From NCBI RefSeq assembly GCF_018613155.1, contig NZ_JAGGQU010000016.1, positions 1 through 64,000 on the forward strand: a stretch of 64,000 nucleotides of DNA. The letters are read 5' to 3'. Numbering within the stretch: the stretch's first letter is position 1; the number at the start of each line of letters is the position of its first letter. Position numbers and translations under genes: made by a program. The notes under the pieces were generated by a model, which did not search any database, was not told the origin of the DNA, and saw nothing but the letters and a program-made list of their open reading frames with translations. Shown piece by piece: positions 17,211 to 28,021 of the stretch. Source of the stretch: Bacillus sp. ISL-55 (GTDB lineage: Bacteria; Bacillota; Bacilli; Bacillales; Cytobacillaceae).

Positions 17211-17275
17211 ATTAGATAGTCCTTTCTCTGATCCTTTTTTATTAGTGTTATCATTTGTCGAATAAAATATAACAA

Positions 17276-17285
17276 TTGTTAACAA
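17276..17285. promoter_or_regulatory. Palindrome TTGTTAACAA before small gene
   Basis: A perfect 10-bp palindrome lies about 70 bases upstream of the TTG-start gene. On the minus strand it is followed by ATTGTTATATTTTATTC, which offers a -10-like TATATT. It may be an operator shared with the copy at 16965. Confidence 0.4.
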
Positions 17286-17465
17286 GATATAAATAAAAAA
17301 AGCAACCAAACGAATGGCTGCTGCTCAAAGATGAATTGCCGGCGATCAAGAACCGATCAATCGAACTTTACACGATTGGTCAATTGTTTCTTCTTAAACG
17401 GTTGAACCAGAACCGAGTAGTTTGGCTTCTTGACCTTTATTTATCTTTCCTTTTTGCGCAAATAA

Positions 17466-17495
17466 AAAACCCACAAGCCCGTCTTGTGAGTTCTT
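17466..17495 (-). terminator. Terminator downstream of replication gene and origin
   Basis: On the minus strand ACTCACAAG pairs with CTTGTGGGT, followed by TTTTTATTT. It separates the replication unit from the capsid-side genes. Confidence 0.75.
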
Positions 17496-17651
17496 TGAAA
17501 CCTTTTCTCTTTCCACGGAAAAAAAGGAATTGTTATTTTTATCAATTAATAATTATTATTGCGTATTTTCAAACTTTTTAAACCTATACAACTTGAAATT
17601 GAATATATTAGATAGGAAAAGCGAAATAAGCAGCCGCCAAATAAAAAGATG

Positions 17652-17947
17652 GGTTACAAAAATAAATTAAAAATGTAACCTTTTTGTAACCGGGTTCAGC
17701 CTTAGAGCCACATGGGTTCGATCCTCTCCGGTTACAAGGTTACAATTTTTTTGGCAAAAACTCTTATATTTTACTTTTACATACACCCCTTTTACTTCTC
17801 TATATATAAAATATTTTTTTAAATTATATATATATATATATATTTTTGTAACTTTGTTACCTTTTGTTCAAAAACCCAGTAACCGCAAGGGTTGAACCGG
17901 GTTACTAAAAAGGTTACAAAAGGTTACAAAAAATTAAAAATGTTACC
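17652..17947. other. Iteron replication origin of the island
   Basis: Repeated GGTTAC/GTAACC hexamers lie in two clusters. The left starts at about 17652, 17675, 17686, 17730 and 17739. The right starts at about 17848, 17856, 17879, 17900, 17912, 17922 and 17942. Between them lies an extremely AT-rich tract (17760-17847, including a long TA run). The block directly follows the primase-helicase gene. SaPI origins have the same layout: iterons flanking an AT-rich region at the 3' end of rep. Confidence 0.8.
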
Positions 17948-17950
17948 TTT

Positions 17951-19768
17951 TCACTCTTTTTGCGGCTCTTGGAATACTCTTTGCACATTACCATTTATCT
18001 TTTTCGGTGCTAAAACCAATCCAAGAACATCTTCTATACTTTTTATAAACAATTTTCTATTTTGAACGTTCAGTCCGTTTTCTTCTGCCCAGACTTCATA
18101 TTCACCATATGCTTCTGGTGACCGTTTACCAATAATCCATTCTTTTGTATGAAACCCTAAATATTGGAGAACAGTATTGTTTTCCTCATGGTACTTTTCA
18201 TTAAACTCGGTCACCAATTTTGATTCCGTAAACCCTTCATTTTTATACAATCTCATGTAGGCTTCCACAATCAGTTTCATCCAATATTTCAAGGCTTCCG
18301 GTGTGGTCAATTTGCTAATAAAATGCTTGTCTTTCTTCTTTGGTTTTGAATACATGGGCAACCAGTCCACTCTGCGTTTGTAGGCTTCGCCTTTTTCAAA
18401 GGATTTCAAAATGTGGTTACTCGTAAAAATAAGCGAGATCGTCAGTTCGACATCTTTGGAATGCTCGAATAAATTTCTTGTGGCTATATAATCACAAGTA
18501 CTAAGGTTTTTCAGTATCTTCGTTTGGTCATGGTTTATGGCTTCATCTTGGACATCATCTCCAAGGTTCACTAATTTCCCTTGCATGGTCGTGAAATACC
18601 GCTCGTCTGTCATGTCTTTGATACTTAAAGCCGAGCAGTGGTTATACCCTAAAATTTTTCGGATCATAAGAAGCAGAGTGCCTTTTCCGTTTCCACCATC
18701 CCCAACAAAAATAAAGAATTTCGCAAGCATCCGTTTAAATTCTTTGTCTACGATCAAGGGGTGAGCCAAGGTTTCAAGCAGCCGGTTTCGGTAATCAATG
18801 TCATTATTCGTCAAGTGATTTATGTATTCATCTACGATTGGCACCGGTTCTGCATTTTCATCATAAGGCAGCTCGATCGAGTAGGGGGTAAATTCTTTAT
18901 AATCGATTTTATCAAATTCACCTTCATGCAAGATGCCATTTTGCAACTTAATGTAAAAAGTTTTGTCATTTTTTATAACGGTGGCTTTGTACTTCATTTG
19001 CTTTATGACTTCATCCGCATACCTTGTTTTTTGCAACCCTACTTCATTCATGACAAGGCGCCGCAGATCATCTTCGCCGAAGTGGTACCGATTATCCTCG
19101 AACCAGTGCAATTTCTCCCCATATAACACCACTTTATATTTGCTCATGAGATAGGCAGCCACATCTGGCTCACTGTTTTTCTTGGTGTCCGGTTTAACAC
19201 TACCTCTTGTTACAGTTTGAAATTCTTCTTCCGGTAATGGTTCGGCGAAGACATGATTATTGATAAATCGCAATATGGACTGCACTGCTTTCATCTCAAA
19301 GATTTTCAGTCTATGGGCAAAGAGCGCTTGGTTCCTCCCTTCCCCTTCTTCCAAGCCGAGCAATGAATTTAATTTTTTATTCGTGTAGAAAATCTCCGGC
19401 AGATCCTCTCGAATACCCCCATTCTCTATTTCTCGCAGCTCGCCATTCTGTTTAATGGTTACAGCTTCGGTGTTCTTTTTATGTTTATATTCCACTTCGA
19501 ACCCTAGAGGGCATATTGCTTTGGCTCCCCGGAACACCTGCGGTTTTTTGAAATAAAAGTGTGCGCCCCTGCTAGTCCAAACAATCTGTGTTTGAATGTT
19601 AAAAAGATGAATCAGCTTCTCTATCTTTTCCTTCGGCAGGCAATCGATATCTACGACCACTTCGTGTTCTTCCAGAATCCATCCACATGACACAAAAGTT
19701 TCATGGCTGTCTGCGACTTCCGCATTTTTTCTTGGGTACTTTTCATTATCATTAAATTCTTTAAACAT
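17951..19768 (-). CDS. Primase-helicase replication protein (P4/D5 type, SF3 helicase)
   Basis: A 605-residue protein. The N-terminal ~130 residues resemble an archaeo-eukaryotic primase-like region (VVDIDCLPKEK, WTSRGAHFYF). A D5_N-like region lies at about 220-330. The superfamily 3 helicase has Walker A FVGDGGNGKGTLL, Walker B-like LVNLGDDV and sensor LIFTSNH. Such proteins melt the origin and unwind DNA for satellites and phages. ATG at 19768 has GAGGAG 7 bases upstream. The origin iterons begin immediately after its stop. Confidence 0.9.
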   Translation of the reverse strand: MFKEFNDNEKYPRKNAEVADSHETFVSCGWILEEHEVVVDIDCLPKEKIEKLIHLFNIQTQIVWTSRGAHFYFKKPQVFRGAKAICPLGFEVEYKHKKNTEAVTIKQNGELREIENGGIREDLPEIFYTNKKLNSLLGLEEGEGRNQALFAHRLKIFEMKAVQSILRFINNHVFAEPLPEEEFQTVTRGSVKPDTKKNSEPDVAAYLMSKYKVVLYGEKLHWFEDNRYHFGEDDLRRLVMNEVGLQKTRYADEVIKQMKYKATVIKNDKTFYIKLQNGILHEGEFDKIDYKEFTPYSIELPYDENAEPVPIVDEYINHLTNNDIDYRNRLLETLAHPLIVDKEFKRMLAKFFIFVGDGGNGKGTLLLMIRKILGYNHCSALSIKDMTDERYFTTMQGKLVNLGDDVQDEAINHDQTKILKNLSTCDYIATRNLFEHSKDVELTISLIFTSNHILKSFEKGEAYKRRVDWLPMYSKPKKKDKHFISKLTTPEALKYWMKLIVEAYMRLYKNEGFTESKLVTEFNEKYHEENNTVLQYLGFHTKEWIIGKRSPEAYGEYEVWAEENGLNVQNRKLFIKSIEDVLGLVLAPKKINGNVQRVFQEPQKE

Positions 19769-19900
19769 CAAAAAGCTCCTCTTCTATGTTGTTTGAGTTT
19801 CCTTCCGAAAGGAAATGAACAAAAAGTCAAGGAGTTTGTACGCTTATGCTTAATTCTGATAAAATACGGGCATAACTGAAGAATACAAATCCTAAATTTT

Positions 19901-19909
19901 TTGTTAACA
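19901..19909 (+). promoter_or_regulatory. Third TTGTTAACA motif, in replication-gene leader
   Basis: Matches the motifs at 16965 and 17276. It lies about 40 bases before the hairpin of the proposed plus-strand RNA, so it could serve that promoter or the leftward replication transcript. Confidence 0.35.
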
Positions 19910-19946
19910 TTCCGTGGAAAGAGTAGACGAAAAAAGGATTTTATAT

Positions 19947-20030
19947 GATAGCATTGGCGGTCACGCTAACGGGGTTCCGTGTGCTATCGGGTAACCTCCC
20001 AGTTGGTAGCTGCGAGGTTTTTCCTTTTTC
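19947..20030 (+). ncRNA. Candidate antisense RNA over the replication-gene leader
   Basis: Hairpin 1 pairs GATAGCA (19947-19953) with TGCTATC (19982-19988) and has an inner ACGG-GGTT-CCGT stem. A perfect intrinsic terminator follows: AACCTC and CAG pair with CTG and GAGGTT (19993-20019) and are followed by TTTCCTTTTTC. TTATAT just upstream could be a -10. On the minus strand hairpin 1 ends close to CCTTTTTT and could act as an attenuator of the replication transcript. Inferred from structure only. Confidence 0.45.
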
Positions 20031-20119
20031 ATCAACCTCTTATTACATTTCAATATCTCCAACTTTTCGACTTGATATAAACAAGAGGGAAACTGATTTT
20101 CAGCATAATCGTTTAACAT
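19961..20119 (-). CDS. Possible small leader ORF before primase-helicase (52 aa)
   Basis: Starts MLNDYAENQFPSCLYQVEKL, with TTGAGG 8 bases upstream of the ATG, and ends inside the antisense-RNA region (GGYPIAHGTPLA). It lies between the excisionase-like gene (18 bases away) and the replication gene. It has no recognised domain. It could be a genuine small protein or a leader peptide whose translation affects the hairpins it overlaps. Confidence 0.4.
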   Translation of the reverse strand: MLNDYAENQFPSCLYQVEKLEILKCNKRLMKKEKPRSYQLGGYPIAHGTPLA

Positions 20120-20136
20120 TTCATTCATCCTCAATA

Positions 20137-20427
20137 TTAATGGAACTCTACGCTGCCACCTTTTTTCCTAACATCTATTGACCATTTTTTGATATATTCC
20201 TCTACTTCCTTACGATTGAACATCCATTTCTTGCCCACTCGGAAAGCAGGAAAATTCGGATTGAATATAAATAATTTCTCAACCGTTGGTCTGCTTAGCG
20301 AAAGCATTTTACAAAGTTCCTTTGTGTCTATGAGCAACGTTTGTTCCTCGATGTCATCCACACGTTTTCGGACTTCCTCCATATACAATTTTTTTAATTC
20401 ATTTTCGTCTAAAGTAATATTAAGCAT
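20137..20427 (-). CDS. Excisionase-family helix-turn-helix protein
   Basis: A 96-residue protein with a winged HTH of the MerR/excisionase type: LIDTKELCKMLSLSRPTVEK, then FPAFRVGKKWMFNRKEVEEYI. The N-terminal ~35 residues are helical. AAGGAGG precedes the ATG. It is the first gene of the leftward transcript and divergent from the repressor, the place of xis-like genes in satellites. It may direct excision, regulate early genes, or both. Confidence 0.8.
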   Translation of the reverse strand: MLNITLDENELKKLYMEEVRKRVDDIEEQTLLIDTKELCKMLSLSRPTVEKLFIFNPNFPAFRVGKKWMFNRKEVEEYIKKWSIDVRKKGGSVEFH

Positions 20428-20463
20428 GATTTGTTCCTCCTTGGTGTTTTTTTAAAGCATTTT

Positions 20464-20566
20464 ACAGTTTTTAACCCATAAACTGTAGCTTATAGAACCA
20501 TTATATCTCTTTAGACAATATTTTATGCAAATCATAGTTTAAATTCCATAAGTTATTGTTTATAAT
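20464..20566. promoter_or_regulatory. Divergent control region with repressor operators
   Basis: Two 16-base sites share ATAAACNNTA(G/A)CTTAT: 20478-20493 on plus and 20548-20563 on minus, identical at 13 of 16 positions. A further dyad ACAGTTT-N9-AAACTGT spans 20464-20486. The second site overlaps a promoter for the rightward genes (TTTAAA at 20538, 17 bases, TATAAT at 20561). These are likely operators of the XRE repressor. Confidence 0.6.
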
Positions 20567-20592
20567 GAAACTGAAGGGGAGAGTGATAATTA

Positions 20593-21003
20593 ATGAAATT
20601 TGGAGAATATCTCAAAACGAAAAGAGAAGAAAAAAACTTATCAATGAATAAGCTTGGGGAATTATCCGGTGTTTCAGCTATGTATATCTCACATCTTGAA
20701 AGCGGCAAACGAGAAAAACCGTCACCAGATATTATAGAAAGATTGGCAAAAGGTTTAGATGAACAATATGAAAAGTTAATGGTTGCAGCAGGATATATTG
20801 ATGCATTTGACTATCAGATGATAAAAAACGAACAATACGAACAAGAAGAGAAAGAACTGTCACTGGATGAACAAAAGCAAGGATCATTCTATCTTGATTT
20901 TTTACTTGATTCCAATCATCCAATTTTTTTTCAAGATAGGCTTCTTACAAGAGAAGAAAAAGCAAAAATAAAAGGTCTTATCGAAGTCTTTATAAGGGAT
21001 TAA
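20593..21003 (+). CDS. XRE/CI-type repressor
   Basis: A 136-residue protein with an N-terminal XRE helix-turn-helix (residues 5-60: LSMNKLGELSGVSAMYISHLESGKREKPSP) and an acidic C-terminal region of about 60 residues. It has no peptidase motif, so it is not a self-cleaving LexA/CI repressor. Satellites with such repressors are typically induced by a helper-phage protein rather than by SOS. GGGGAG lies upstream of the ATG. It is cotranscribed with the integrase (16-base gap) and divergent from the excisionase-like gene. Confidence 0.88.
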   Translation: MKFGEYLKTKREEKNLSMNKLGELSGVSAMYISHLESGKREKPSPDIIERLAKGLDEQYEKLMVAAGYIDAFDYQMIKNEQYEQEEKELSLDEQKQGSFYLDFLLDSNHPIFFQDRLLTREEKAKIKGLIEVFIRD

Positions 21004-21019
21004 AAGGAGAAGGTGCATC

Positions 21020-22183
21020 ATGGCAAACATAAGAAAATTTTCAAGCGGAAGGTATCAAGTACGTGTTCACAAGGATGGGAAACTAGTAAGCATAGGGACT
21101 TTCAGAACTATGAGGGAAGCTGAAATTGCTGCAGGAAAAGCAGAAGAAAGAAAAGATTTGGGTCAAAATATAACAAATAAAAAATCACGCTTCGACTTCG
21201 TTGTGGAAGAGTGGTTGAAATGGAAAAAGCGCACAACAAAAGAGTCAACTTATAGGCAAACCGAAGTAATCATAAAAAATCATGTGATGCCTGCATTTGG
21301 TCACAAAAAAATTGCAAAAATCACAAGGATCGAAATAAAAGATTGGCTTGCGGCTTTCGGTGAATGCGACAAGAATGGAAAGCCAAAATATTCAATAGGT
21401 TCAAGGCGTAAATACCTTTCAGTGATTAAAAGTATTTTGTTTTATGCTGTTCAAGAACTTCGGGTACTTGGAGATAATCCGGCAGATAGATTGAAGATAG
21501 AAGTGCAGGATAATGTTGCATTGAAAAAGGAAGATGAAAAGGTGAAATATTTCTGCCTAGATGAAATGAATCAGCTTTTGGATTATCTAAAAACGTTCAA
21601 GCATCAAAGGTTCCCCGAATACCGAATGTATTATATGTTGATCCTCTTCCTATACAAAACCGGGTTAAGGATATCAGAAGCTCTTGCTTTAAGATGGGAT
21701 GATATCGAAGGAAATATGGTCGATATAAATAGGCAAACAAGTCGGGATGATAATAACAAAGTAATTCTTACAACATTAAAAAATGATTCATCATATCGAA
21801 TGATCCAAATTGAAGATGAAGTCCTTCGAGAACTGAAGAAATTCAAGGCAAAGCAGAATGAGTTGATTCTTGGAAACCCAAGATTTAAGAAAAATAAAGA
21901 TGGAATCATTTTTCAAAATTACAACGGACATTATCTCACACCATCAATCATTCGTGAAACGATCCAGAACTATCATCAAGCTTCCGGAGTTGAATATAAA
22001 GGATTGCACGCTTTTAGGCACACCCATGCCACCCTATTGCTTGAATCGGGCGTAAGTGAAATCTATGTAGCAAAAAGATTAGGTCATAAAGATACAAAGG
22101 AATTAAGTAGAACTTACGGACATATTACCAACAAAATTCAAGCCGATGAACTCGCAAAATTCTCTGCATACACCTCTAGATAA
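21020..22183 (+). CDS. int: Tyrosine site-specific integrase
   Basis: A 387-residue phage-type integrase. An N-terminal arm-binding domain (MANIRKFSSGRYQVRVHKDG) is followed by a SAM-like core-binding domain (about 65-165) and a catalytic domain. Catalytic residues are Arg in TGLRISEALALRW, His and Arg in HAFRHTHATLL, His in RLGHKD and the nucleophile Tyr in RTYGHI. AAAGGAG precedes the ATG. It lies next to the right attachment core, and its arm-domain targets are probably the ACTTGGCTA repeats at both ends. Confidence 0.95.
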   Translation: MANIRKFSSGRYQVRVHKDGKLVSIGTFRTMREAEIAAGKAEERKDLGQNITNKKSRFDFVVEEWLKWKKRTTKESTYRQTEVIIKNHVMPAFGHKKIAKITRIEIKDWLAAFGECDKNGKPKYSIGSRRKYLSVIKSILFYAVQELRVLGDNPADRLKIEVQDNVALKKEDEKVKYFCLDEMNQLLDYLKTFKHQRFPEYRMYYMLILFLYKTGLRISEALALRWDDIEGNMVDINRQTSRDDNNKVILTTLKNDSSYRMIQIEDEVLRELKKFKAKQNELILGNPRFKKNKDGIIFQNYNGHYLTPSIIRETIQNYHQASGVEYKGLHAFRHTHATLLLESGVSEIYVAKRLGHKDTKELSRTYGHITNKIQADELAKFSAYTSR

Positions 22184-22200
22184 ATCCTAACTCAGCAAAA

Positions 22201-22237
22201 ACTTGGCTAAAACTTGGCTAAAAGGCGAACTTGGCTC
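22201..22237 (+). repeat. Right integrase arm-type sites
   Basis: ACTTGGCTA at 22201 and 22212 (11-base spacing) and ACTTGGCTC at 22229 match the left-arm cluster at 13966-14045 in sequence and orientation. Confidence 0.75.
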
Positions 22238-22253
22238 AAGCCGAACATAAGAA

Positions 22254-22279
22254 AAACCCCGGTATATCGGGGTTTTTTC
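22254..22279. terminator. Island-borne terminator downstream of sufB and int
   Basis: AAAAACCCCG and CGGGGTTTTTT flank TATAT. It terminates int reading right and sufB reading left, replacing the terminator that insertion separated from sufB. Confidence 0.85.
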
Positions 22280-22283
22280 TTCA

Positions 22284-23681
22284 TTATCCTATACTACCTT
22301 CCATCTCGAACTTGATCAGGCGGTTCATTTCGACTGCGTATTCCATTGGCAATTCTTTTGTGAATGGCTCGATGAAGCCCATTACGATCATTTCTGTTGC
22401 TTCTTCTTCGGAGACTCCGCGGCTCATCAGGTAGAACAATTGCTCTTCTGATACTTTGGAAACCTTCGCTTCATGTTCAAGAGAAATGTTGTCGTTCAGG
22501 ATTTCATTGTATGGAATCGTGTCTGAAGTAGACTTGTTATCCATGATCAACGTATCGCACTCAATGTTAGAGCGGGCGCCGTCAGCTTTGCGTCCGAAGT
22601 GGACGATACCGCGGTATGTTACTTTTCCGCCTTGCTTTGAGATTGATTTTGATACGATTGTTGATGATGTGTTCGGTGCAAGGTGAATCATTTTCGCACC
22701 TGCATCCTGGTGCTGGCCTTTACCAGCGATTGCGATGGATAATGTCATACCGCGAGCGCCTTCACCCTTAAGGATGACTGCCGGGTATTTCATTGTCAGC
22801 TTGGAACCGATGTTGCCATCGATCCATTCCATTGTCGCGTTCGCTTCACAGACCGCACGCTTTGTAACAAGGTTGAAAACGTTATTTGCCCAGTTCTGGA
22901 TCGTTGTATAACGGCAATACGCGTCTTTTTTGATGATGATTTCAACGACCGCACTATGAAGTGAGTTCGTTGTGTAAACAGGAGCTGTACATCCTTCAAC
23001 ATAGTGTACGTGCGCTCCTTCATCAACGATGATTAATGTACGCTCGAATTGACCCATGTTTTCAGAGTTGATGCGGAAGTACGCCTGAAGTGGAGTATCC
23101 ACTTTGATTCCCTTTGGAACATAGATGAAAGATCCACCAGACCAGACAGCAGAGTTCAATGCTGAAAACTTGTTATCTGTTGGAGGGATGACTTTTCCGA
23201 AATGTTCACGGAAAATGTCTTCGTTTTCTTTCAGAGCAGAATCTGTGTCTTTGAAGACGATCCCCAGATCTTCAAGCTCTTCCTTCATGTTGTGGTATAC
23301 AACCTCTGATTCATACTGCGCAGAAACACCTGCAAGGTATTTTTGCTCAGCTTCAGGAATGCCAAGTTTATCAAAAGTCGCCTTGATTTCTTCAGGAACT
23401 TCATCCCAAGACTTTTCAGAGCGCTCAGATGGTTTTACATAGTAAGTGATTTCATCAAAGTTTAATGAAGCCATGTCTCCGCCCCATTGAGGCATTGGCA
23501 TATTGTAGAAGTGCTCCAATGATTTTAAACGGAAGTCCAGCATCCACTGGGGCTCTTCCTTCATTTTTGAAATTTCTTCAACGATTTCACGCGTCAGACC
23601 GCGCTTAGACCGGAAGATGGAAACGTCTTTATCGGAAAATCCGTATTTATAATCACCGATCTCTGGCATTTTTTTAGCCAT
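22284..23681 (-). CDS. sufB: Fe-S cluster assembly scaffold SufB
   Basis: A 465-residue SufB, part of the SufBCD complex that builds iron-sulphur clusters. It has the standard length, a conserved beta-helix core ([53 protein letters not shown]) and a C-terminal [14 protein letters not shown]. The last codons (GGT AGT ATA GGA TAA) come from the integrated island; the original ones (GGT TCA ATC GGT TAA) remain at 13813. Protein sequence is unchanged. A 263-base gap with a dispersed repeat separates it from sufU. Confidence 0.95.
   Translation of the reverse strand: MAKKMPEIGDYKYGFSDKDVSIFRSKRGLTREIVEEISKMKEEPQWMLDFRLKSLEHFYNMPMPQWGGDMASLNFDEITYYVKPSERSEKSWDEVPEEIKATFDKLGIPEAEQKYLAGVSAQYESEVVYHNMKEELEDLGIVFKDTDSALKENEDIFREHFGKVIPPTDNKFSALNSAVWSGGSFIYVPKGIKVDTPLQAYFRINSENMGQFERTLIIVDEGAHVHYVEGCTAPVYTTNSLHSAVVEIIIKKDAYCRYTTIQNWANNVFNLVTKRAVCEANATMEWIDGNIGSKLTMKYPAVILKGEGARGMTLSIAIAGKGQHQDAGAKMIHLAPNTSSTIVSKSISKQGGKVTYRGIVHFGRKADGARSNIECDTLIMDNKSTSDTIPYNEILNDNISLEHEAKVSKVSEEQLFYLMSRGVSEEEATEMIVMGFIEPFTKELPMEYAVEMNRLIKFEMEGSIG
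22296..22316. other. Right attachment core inside sufB 3' end
   Basis: ACCTTCCAT(C)TCGAACTTGAT matches the left core with one mismatch. It encodes IKFEMEG of SufB on the minus strand, so integration preserves the protein. Confidence 0.85.
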
Positions 23682-23767
23682 CGTCGAATTCCTCCATTCT
23701 TAAAGCAGGGAAATCGGGGTTTCCCGCTTTGTAGTTGTACTGCTGCAGGCCAATCCCCTGCAACTGC

Positions 23768-23880
23768 AAAAGCGCCTTGGTCAGCCCCGACAAGCGCTGG
23801 AGGACCGACCAGTGAAGTCGTTTGTTGACTTCATTGGGCGGACCGAAGCGACTCGAGTGGCTAGGCGCTGAAGCTAGACA
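23768..23880 (+). repeat. Dispersed palindromic repeat between sufU and sufB
   Basis: A full-length unit: AAAAGCGCC, GGTCAGCCCCGACAAGCGC, GACCGACCAGTGAAGTCG, GACTTCATTGGGCGGACC, CGAGTGGCTAGGCGCTG, AGCTAGACA. It sits inside the suf operon, where it could form a transcript hairpin before sufB. One stem position (GTGG in place of GGGG) is uncompensated. Confidence 0.8.
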
Positions 23881-23944
23881 CTAATCCAAGTTAATAAGTC
23901 AACCTATCTTATTCCAGCCAAAGAAATCACCAAGCGATGATTTC

Positions 23945-26917
<2,973 letters not shown>

Positions 26918-26935
26918 TATAAATCCCCCCAACGC

Positions 26936-27721
26936 TTAAGCTTCTTGCCCAACTGTTTCGTCTTCGATGCCCAGTTCTTTCTTAATCCAGTCGTATCCTT
27001 CTGCTTCTAAGCGCTGTGCAAGTTCTGGTCCGCCAGACTTCACAATGCGGCCCTGCATCATAACGTGAACATGGTCAGGAGTGATGTAGTCAAGAAGGCG
27101 CTGGTAGTGAGTGATGATCAAGCAGCCGAAATCTTCGCCGCGCATTTGATTGATTCCTTTAGAAACAACCTTCAATGCGTCGATATCAAGGCCTGAATCG
27201 ATTTCGTCAAGGATTGCGATTTTTGGTTCAAGCATCATCAATTGAAGGATCTCGTTACGTTTTTTCTCACCGCCGGAGAAACCTTCGTTTAAATAACGCT
27301 GTGCCATATCAAGGTCCATTTCAAGGAATTCCATTTGCTTATCCATCTTGCGGATGAACTTCATAAGAGAAATTTCGTTTCCTTCGCCAAGACGGCTGTT
27401 CAATGCAGAACGCAAGAAGTCAGCATTCGTTACACCGCTGATTTCGCTTGGATATTGCATAGCAAGGAACAAACCAGCGCGTGCTCTTTCATCAACTTCC
27501 ATTTCAAGAACATCGTCGCCATCAAGCGTAATTGTTCCATTTGTTACTTCATACTTAGGGTGTCCCATGATAGAAGAAGACAAAGTGGACTTACCAGTAC
27601 CATTCGGTCCCATGATCGCGTGGATTTCCCCACCCTTAACTTCAAGGTTCACACCTTTTAATATCTGCTTGCCTTCAATCTCAACTTGAAGGTCCTTAAT
27701 TGATAATACAGATCCTGCCAT
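26936..27721 (-). CDS. sufC: Fe-S cluster assembly ATPase SufC
   Basis: A 261-residue ABC-type ATPase with Walker A GPNGTGKST, signature FSGGEKKRNEIL and Walker B AILDEIDSGLD. It powers conformational changes in SufBCD. It is the first gene of the operon, with GGAGG before ATG. The upstream region to 27880 is AT-rich and probably contains the promoter. Confidence 0.97.
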   Translation of the reverse strand: MAGSVLSIKDLQVEIEGKQILKGVNLEVKGGEIHAIMGPNGTGKSTLSSSIMGHPKYEVTNGTITLDGDDVLEMEVDERARAGLFLAMQYPSEISGVTNADFLRSALNSRLGEGNEISLMKFIRKMDKQMEFLEMDLDMAQRYLNEGFSGGEKKRNEILQLMMLEPKIAILDEIDSGLDIDALKVVSKGINQMRGEDFGCLIITHYQRLLDYITPDHVHVMMQGRIVKSGGPELAQRLEAEGYDWIKKELGIEDETVGQEA

Positions 27722-27882
27722 AATATTACCTCCGTCAATATAGAAAAGATTTTAAGCCGACTCTAGCCGTCAAAAGCTCTATTCTCATTTTATTCTCATT
27801 ACAATCTTATAACAAATGAAAAGTGTTAGCAACACCTTAAAAGTGGAAAGAAAAACAAAGAACCCTGTTGATAATTGTCGTA

Positions 27883-28021
27883 GATTTTTGGCTCATGCCG
27901 AGAGTGAGTGAAACGACCGGGCAAATGTATTTGCCCGCAGCGTTTCATTCACTCTCGGCAGCTTTTCAGCGGAGGCTGAAAAGCCAGTGAAGCGTCAGCT
28001 TCACGAAGTGAGCCAAAAATC
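27883..28021. repeat. Large cloverleaf-like palindromic element
   Basis: The outer stem GATTTTTGGCTCA (27883-27895) pairs perfectly with 28009-28021. Arm 1 pairs 27896-27915 with 27941-27960 (20 bp, one G-T) and is capped by GGGCAAAT/ATTTGCCC. Arm 2 is GCTTTTCAGC/GCTGAAAAGC. Arm 3 is GTGAAGC/GCTTCAC. Nearly every base is paired. No ORF lies inside. Confidence 0.9.

Larger units (their letters stand above)
13825..22316. mobile_element. 8.5-kb phage-satellite-like island (PICI/SaPI plan) in sufB
   Basis: It is bounded by near-identical 21-base copies of the sufB 3' end. The order is that of Gram-positive phage-inducible islands. Integrase and XRE repressor face right. An excisionase-like gene, primase-helicase with iteron origin, small genes and a capsid gene face left. 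It lacks portal, protease, large terminase, tail and lysis genes, so it cannot be a complete phage. It is AT-rich compared with its flanks. The type is inferred from gene order; helper dependence is not shown by sequence. Confidence 0.85.

Noticed and set aside
17714-17735. tRNA-like T-arm (GGGTTCGATCC) in the origin region
   Set aside because: No acceptor, D or anticodon arms can be drawn; the segment is better explained as part of the origin repeats.
19945-20181. Plus-strand 78-codon ORF in the replication leader
   Set aside because: No ribosome-binding site, and it crosses a strong plus-strand terminator at 19993-20030.
20593-21003. SOS-cleavable CI/LexA-type repressor
   Set aside because: There is no Ser-Lys peptidase domain in the 136 residues, so SOS self-cleavage is not supported.
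13825-22316. Complete prophage
   Set aside because: No portal, large terminase, tail, or lysis genes; length of 8.5 kb and gene order fit a satellite.
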